A DNA stretch of 8,781 nt, taken from assembly GCF_036325985.1 (NCBI RefSeq), contig NZ_JAUHLI010000037.1, positions 1 to 8,781 on the forward strand. The letters are read 5' to 3'. This stretch comes from Alkalimonas cellulosilytica. GTDB lineage: Bacteria > Pseudomonadota > Gammaproteobacteria > Enterobacterales > Alteromonadaceae. The notes beneath the pieces were generated by a model. That model saw only the letters and a list, made by a program, of their open reading frames with translations. It searched no databases and was not told the DNA's origin. The translations under genes were made by a program, and so were the position numbers. Shown piece after piece: positions 7,148-8,781 of this stretch (within the stretch, counting starts at the first letter, position 1; each line of letters begins with the position of its first letter).

Positions 7148-7372
7148 ATGAATACAAGGCATGTTGAGTGGTTTATCAAATTTATTTTGATTTCACTGGC
7201 TCTTGTGATGGCAGGAGCATTAATACAGCACAAGCTCATCGCCTGGTTATGGCCAGACTGGTATGCACAAATGAGCTCAGGCTTATGGTTTTTTTTAATG
7301 CTGATCCCGGCACGGTGGCTCACCATGGCTTGGTATCACCGTAGCTTACTCACAAACAAGACACTGCCATAA
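7148..7372 (+). CDS. Small two-helix membrane protein, unknown function
   Basis: A 74-residue protein I do not recognise. Two hydrophobic segments, roughly residues 9-27 (WFIKFILISLALVMAGALI) and 46-63 (LWFFLMLIPARWLTMAW), are joined by a Trp-rich loop (AWLWPDWYAQ). The ends are basic, with His/Arg near both termini, so it is probably an inner-membrane hairpin protein. The ATG at 7148 was chosen because AGGGG at 7137-7141 lies six bases upstream; the adjacent ATG at 7145 would be too close to it, and a TTG at 7076 has no such site. It is the first gene of a run of five on the same strand and is followed after 52 bases by two tiny membrane peptides, so the group may share a role at the membrane. 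Confidence 0.65.
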   Translation: MNTRHVEWFIKFILISLALVMAGALIQHKLIAWLWPDWYAQMSSGLWFFLMLIPARWLTMAWYHRSLLTNKTLP

Positions 7373-7424
7373 AGCCGTTAAAGCCAGGTCTACTAGCGAA
7401 CTCAACCATTGATTGGAGAACACG

Positions 7425-7547
7425 ATGACAAATAATCCCAACCACGATACCAAACCGCACCCAGATCGCGCTTTTTATCGCGGCATGATGGTCTGCATGG
7501 TGACCTCGGCTTTTGCTTTGGCAGCTCTTGCCATTGTCCGCCGCTAA
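7425..7547 (+). CDS. 40-residue single-helix membrane peptide, first tandem copy
   Basis: A 40-residue peptide starting MTNNPNHDTKPHPDRAFYRG. It has a polar, Pro/Asp-rich head of about 19 residues, then a hydrophobic stretch at 21-38 (MMVCMVTSAFALAALAIV), and ends in two Arg. Reality is supported by a good Shine-Dalgarno (GGAG at 7415-7418, six bases before the ATG) and above all by a paralogue directly downstream of identical length. The two share 18 of 40 residues without a gap, including HPD, FYR, the SA-ALA core of the helix and the final RR. It is probably an inner-membrane peptide with the terminal Arg pair in the cytoplasm. The function is unknown; a regulator or subunit of a membrane complex is possible but not shown. 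Confidence 0.75.
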   Translation: MTNNPNHDTKPHPDRAFYRGMMVCMVTSAFALAALAIVRR

Positions 7548-7572
7548 TTGCCGTTTATTGGAGGAACAAACC

Positions 7573-7695
7573 ATGAATACACAGCAAGATAATAAACAAA
7601 CCGAGCATCCGGACGAGCCCTTTTATCGGCGCGTCATGGTATTGATGATGGTTTCTGCTGTAGCTCTGGCAAGTGTTGCCGTCATGCGACGTTAA
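7573..7695 (+). CDS. 40-residue single-helix membrane peptide, second tandem copy
   Basis: Paralogue of the peptide just upstream, starting MNTQQDNKQTEHPDEPFYRR, with a hydrophobic stretch at 21-38 (VMVLMMVSAVALASVAVM) and a terminal RR. The start at 7573 is chosen over an in-frame upstream start because GGAGGA at 7560-7565 sits seven bases before it and because it gives exactly the length of the first copy. The head is highly polar (Gln, Asn, Asp, Glu), and the first third has diverged most between copies while HPDxxFYR and the helix are kept, the pattern expected of selected coding sequence. Start-to-start distance from the first copy is 148 bases, and the next gene starts another 148 bases on, with both spacers exactly 25 bases. 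Function unknown. Confidence 0.78.
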   Translation: MNTQQDNKQTEHPDEPFYRRVMVLMMVSAVALASVAVMRR

Positions 7696-7720
7696 TTCAA
7701 ACGATTGCTCTGGAGAACTG

Positions 7721-8242
7721 ATGAAGCCCTTATGGTTATTGGCGATGCCTCCGATAAAAAATGCGATTATTTCGGTGTTTGACCACTGGAAAGATCCCAT
7801 AACACCAGCCCTTGGCTCAGTGGTGTATTGCGATCTGGCTTTTGGTTACATCGAGCACAGTGGCATATATACCGGTGGTGGCCAAATCGCTCATATGAAT
7901 CGGCATGGGTGCATAGAACTGGTGACCCCCGATGCGTTTATGCAGCAAACCACGGCACGCCGGCTTTATGTCTCTGCCGCACAAAATACCAGTTGCGGCG
8001 AGATTGCTATCGCAGCCTATGCGCGCTCTATGGTGGGTTCAGTATTTCGTTACAACCTTATTCGTCGCAATTGCCACTGGTTTTCTGCCAGTTGCCTGTT
8101 GGGCCATCAACAGCACAGCATAGTATTACTAAGGCAGTTGCAGTCCTTGGCGAAGGAACGATTGGGGACCACTAGCTGGCACCCGTCTGCTTTTAAAAGC
8201 AGGCAACAAAGGCGCACCAGCAGCAGTGTAGCCACCATTTAA
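7721..8242 (+). CDS. LRAT (H-rev107-like) domain protein, papain-fold hydrolase or acyltransferase
   Basis: A 173-residue protein with the hallmarks of the LRAT/NlpC-P60 circularly permuted papain fold. GSVVYCDLAFGYIEHSGIYT at 32-51 and QIAHM at 55-59 give His46 and His58, twelve residues apart, the same spacing as the two active-site His of human LRAT and PLA2G16. NCHWF at 117-121 matches the NCEHF box with nucleophile Cys118. Known relatives transfer or remove acyl chains on lipids through a thioester on this Cys; the bacterial substrate is unknown, and a peptidase or amidase role is also possible. The N-terminus is mildly hydrophobic but not a clear signal peptide, and the C-terminus is basic and Ser-rich. 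The ATG at 7721 has GGAG at 7712-7715, five bases upstream; a longer frame starting at 7673 would overlap the previous gene. The linkage to tiny membrane peptides suggests action at the membrane. Confidence 0.8.
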   Translation: MKPLWLLAMPPIKNAIISVFDHWKDPITPALGSVVYCDLAFGYIEHSGIYTGGGQIAHMNRHGCIELVTPDAFMQQTTARRLYVSAAQNTSCGEIAIAAYARSMVGSVFRYNLIRRNCHWFSASCLLGHQQHSIVLLRQLQSLAKERLGTTSWHPSAFKSRQQRRTSSSVATI

Positions 8243-8259
8243 CCATCCAGGAGAATGCT

Positions 8260-8469
8260 ATGCCCGTTCAACCAAAACCCTATGTGTTGCAATGCCCATC
8301 CTGCGGATGGAAGGCGTATCATGCCCCTAGCAGCGATGTTCTGATGCCGCACCAGTACCCGGAGCAATGCCCAGACTGCTCATTTTCACCACTCGATGTC
8401 CGTACTCCCGGCATCCTTGAGACCCTAAAAGGATGCCGGGAGCAGACAATGAAACGTCTTAAAGGTTAG
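8260..8469 (+). CDS. Small zinc-ribbon protein
   Basis: A 69-residue protein with two CPxC knuckles, CPSC at 12-15 (followed by GW) and CPDC at 37-40, a spacing that fits one bound zinc in a rubredoxin- or zinc-ribbon-like fold. The basic tail (MKRLKG) could contact nucleic acid, but zinc ribbons also bind proteins, so no function is claimed. The start is supported by AGGAGA at 8249-8254, five bases before the ATG. It follows the LRAT gene by 17 bases and is probably the last gene of the same transcript. The last third overlaps a perfect inverted repeat, so the sequence TPGILETLKGCREQ at 49-62 may be shaped by the DNA or RNA structure rather than by protein function. Confidence 0.75.
   Translation: MPVQPKPYVLQCPSCGWKAYHAPSSDVLMPHQYPEQCPDCSFSPLDVRTPGILETLKGCREQTMKRLKG
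8405..8442. repeat. Perfect 14-base inverted repeat inside the zinc-ribbon gene
   Basis: The arm ctcccggcatcctt at 8405-8418 is exactly complementary to aaggatgccgggag at 8429-8442, with a ten-base loop (gagaccctaa). It would form a very stable hairpin in the mRNA, ending 24 bases before the stop codon. There is no T-run after it, so it does not look like a Rho-independent terminator. A REP-like element, an operator dyad or a 3'-end stabiliser are alternatives. Confidence 0.85.
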
Positions 8470-8485
8470 GTATCCCCAGCTCCCA

Positions 8486-8612
8486 TCAGCATGACTGCCG
8501 ACAGCAAACAGCAACAATCGCAGTATTCACCACGTCCAGTAGTTCACCCCTGCGGGCAGCGAAAGCTATTCAACGCTTGCTCCTGCAGCGTTGTCGGGGC
8601 AGCTGTTGGACG
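8486..8612 (+). repeat. Structured repeat block, copy 1 (127 bases)
   Basis: It begins tcagcatgactgcc at 8486-8499 and ends gtcggggcagctgttggacg at 8593-8612. Inside, caacgct at 8571-8577 pairs with agcgttg at 8587-8593 around a nine-base loop, and aacagc at 8507-8512 can pair with gctgtt at 8602-8607 to close the block. The end contains GTTGGAC, which fits the GTTRRRY core of integron attC sites, but a matching inverse core was not found. Confidence 0.5.
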
Positions 8613-8657
8613 TAGCTACAAAGGTCACATCGCAAGAACACTCAAGTCTTAATCCCC

Positions 8658-8757
8658 TCAGCGTGACTGCCTGGAGATGTCACCAACAGCCGTAAGCTGG
8701 GCCTTTAGGCCGAACACCACGGATGGTGTGAGTCATAGTCGGGGCAGCTGTTGGACG
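8658..8757 (+). repeat. Structured repeat block, copy 2 (100 bases)
   Basis: It begins tcagcgtgactgcc at 8658-8671 (13 of 14 bases as in copy 1) and ends with the identical 20-base sequence at 8738-8757, 145 bases after the first. ccaacagc at 8683-8690 is exactly complementary to gctgttgg at 8747-8754. Enclosed between these arms are two hairpins, ggcc/ggcc at 8700-8711 and acacca/tggtgt at 8714-8729. The whole would fold as a branched structure. Confidence 0.5.
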
Positions 8758-8781
8758 GTAAAATGGTCGTTGTAAGTGGGT

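Larger units (their letters stand above)
8470..8781. other. Non-coding, repeat-rich region downstream of the small-gene cluster
   Basis: These 312 bases contain no convincing gene on either strand. They consist largely of two blocks (about 8486-8612 and 8658-8757). Each begins with a close copy of tcagcRtgactgcc and ends with the same 20-base sequence, with different hairpins in the middle. No T-run terminator is seen. Confidence 0.6.

Noticed and set aside
7828..8175. Overlapping plus-strand frame inside the LRAT gene
   Set aside because: It lies in another frame of a gene with clear catalytic motifs, and its composition (Arg, Trp and Ser rich) and lack of a ribosome binding site mark it as a shadow.
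7148..8469. Small genes as separate integron cassettes
   Set aside because: No attC-like repeat lies between any of the five genes and spacing is as tight as in an operon; attC-like sequence appears only downstream of the cluster.
8486..8757. CRISPR array
   Set aside because: Only two copies of a 20-base repeat, 145 bases apart, with structured and partly related intervening sequence; spacer length and regularity do not fit CRISPR.

Overview
The window looks like a piece of chromosome from a Gram-negative, probably marine, gammaproteobacterium. The evidence is a TonB-dependent outer-membrane receptor, secreted periplasmic hydrolases, clear Shine-Dalgarno sites and moderate GC content. The genus cannot be fixed from the sequence alone.

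Positions 1-6194 (+ strand) hold a four-gene uptake and degradation locus. In order these are: the barrel part of a TonB-dependent receptor (its start lies outside the window), an exported gamma-glutamyltranspeptidase-family Ntn hydrolase, an exported alpha/beta hydrolase whose start overlaps the previous stop, and an inner-membrane dicarboxylate/amino acid:cation symporter with the glutamate/aspartate-type binding signature. The layout suggests that a substrate crosses the outer membrane, is cut in the periplasm by one or two hydrolases, and yields an acidic amino acid for the symporter. The transpeptidase-like enzyme has lost most of the residues that hold a free gamma-glutamyl group in the E. 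coli enzyme, so its substrate is probably not glutathione. A strong hairpin terminator lies directly against the ribosome binding site of the second gene, so the receptor and the enzymes are probably expressed at different levels.

Positions 6252-6821 (- strand) encode a DEDDh 3'-5' exonuclease of the ERI-1/KapD type, convergent with the symporter. Its upstream region (6822-7000) has a possible promoter and a leader of about 140 bases with a tRNA-like 3' end and no Shine-Dalgarno site.

Positions 7148-8469 (+ strand) are a compact run of five small genes, each with its own good Shine-Dalgarno site: a two-helix membrane protein, two tandem paralogous 40-residue single-helix peptides set on an exact 148-base period, a protein with the LRAT (H-rev107-like) papain-fold signature, and a short four-cysteine zinc ribbon. 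No textbook system has this composition, and it is the most novel part of the window. The last gene contains a perfect 14-base inverted repeat.

Positions 8470-8781 hold no convincing gene. They contain two copies of a 20-base direct repeat, each at the end of a structured block with a related beginning.
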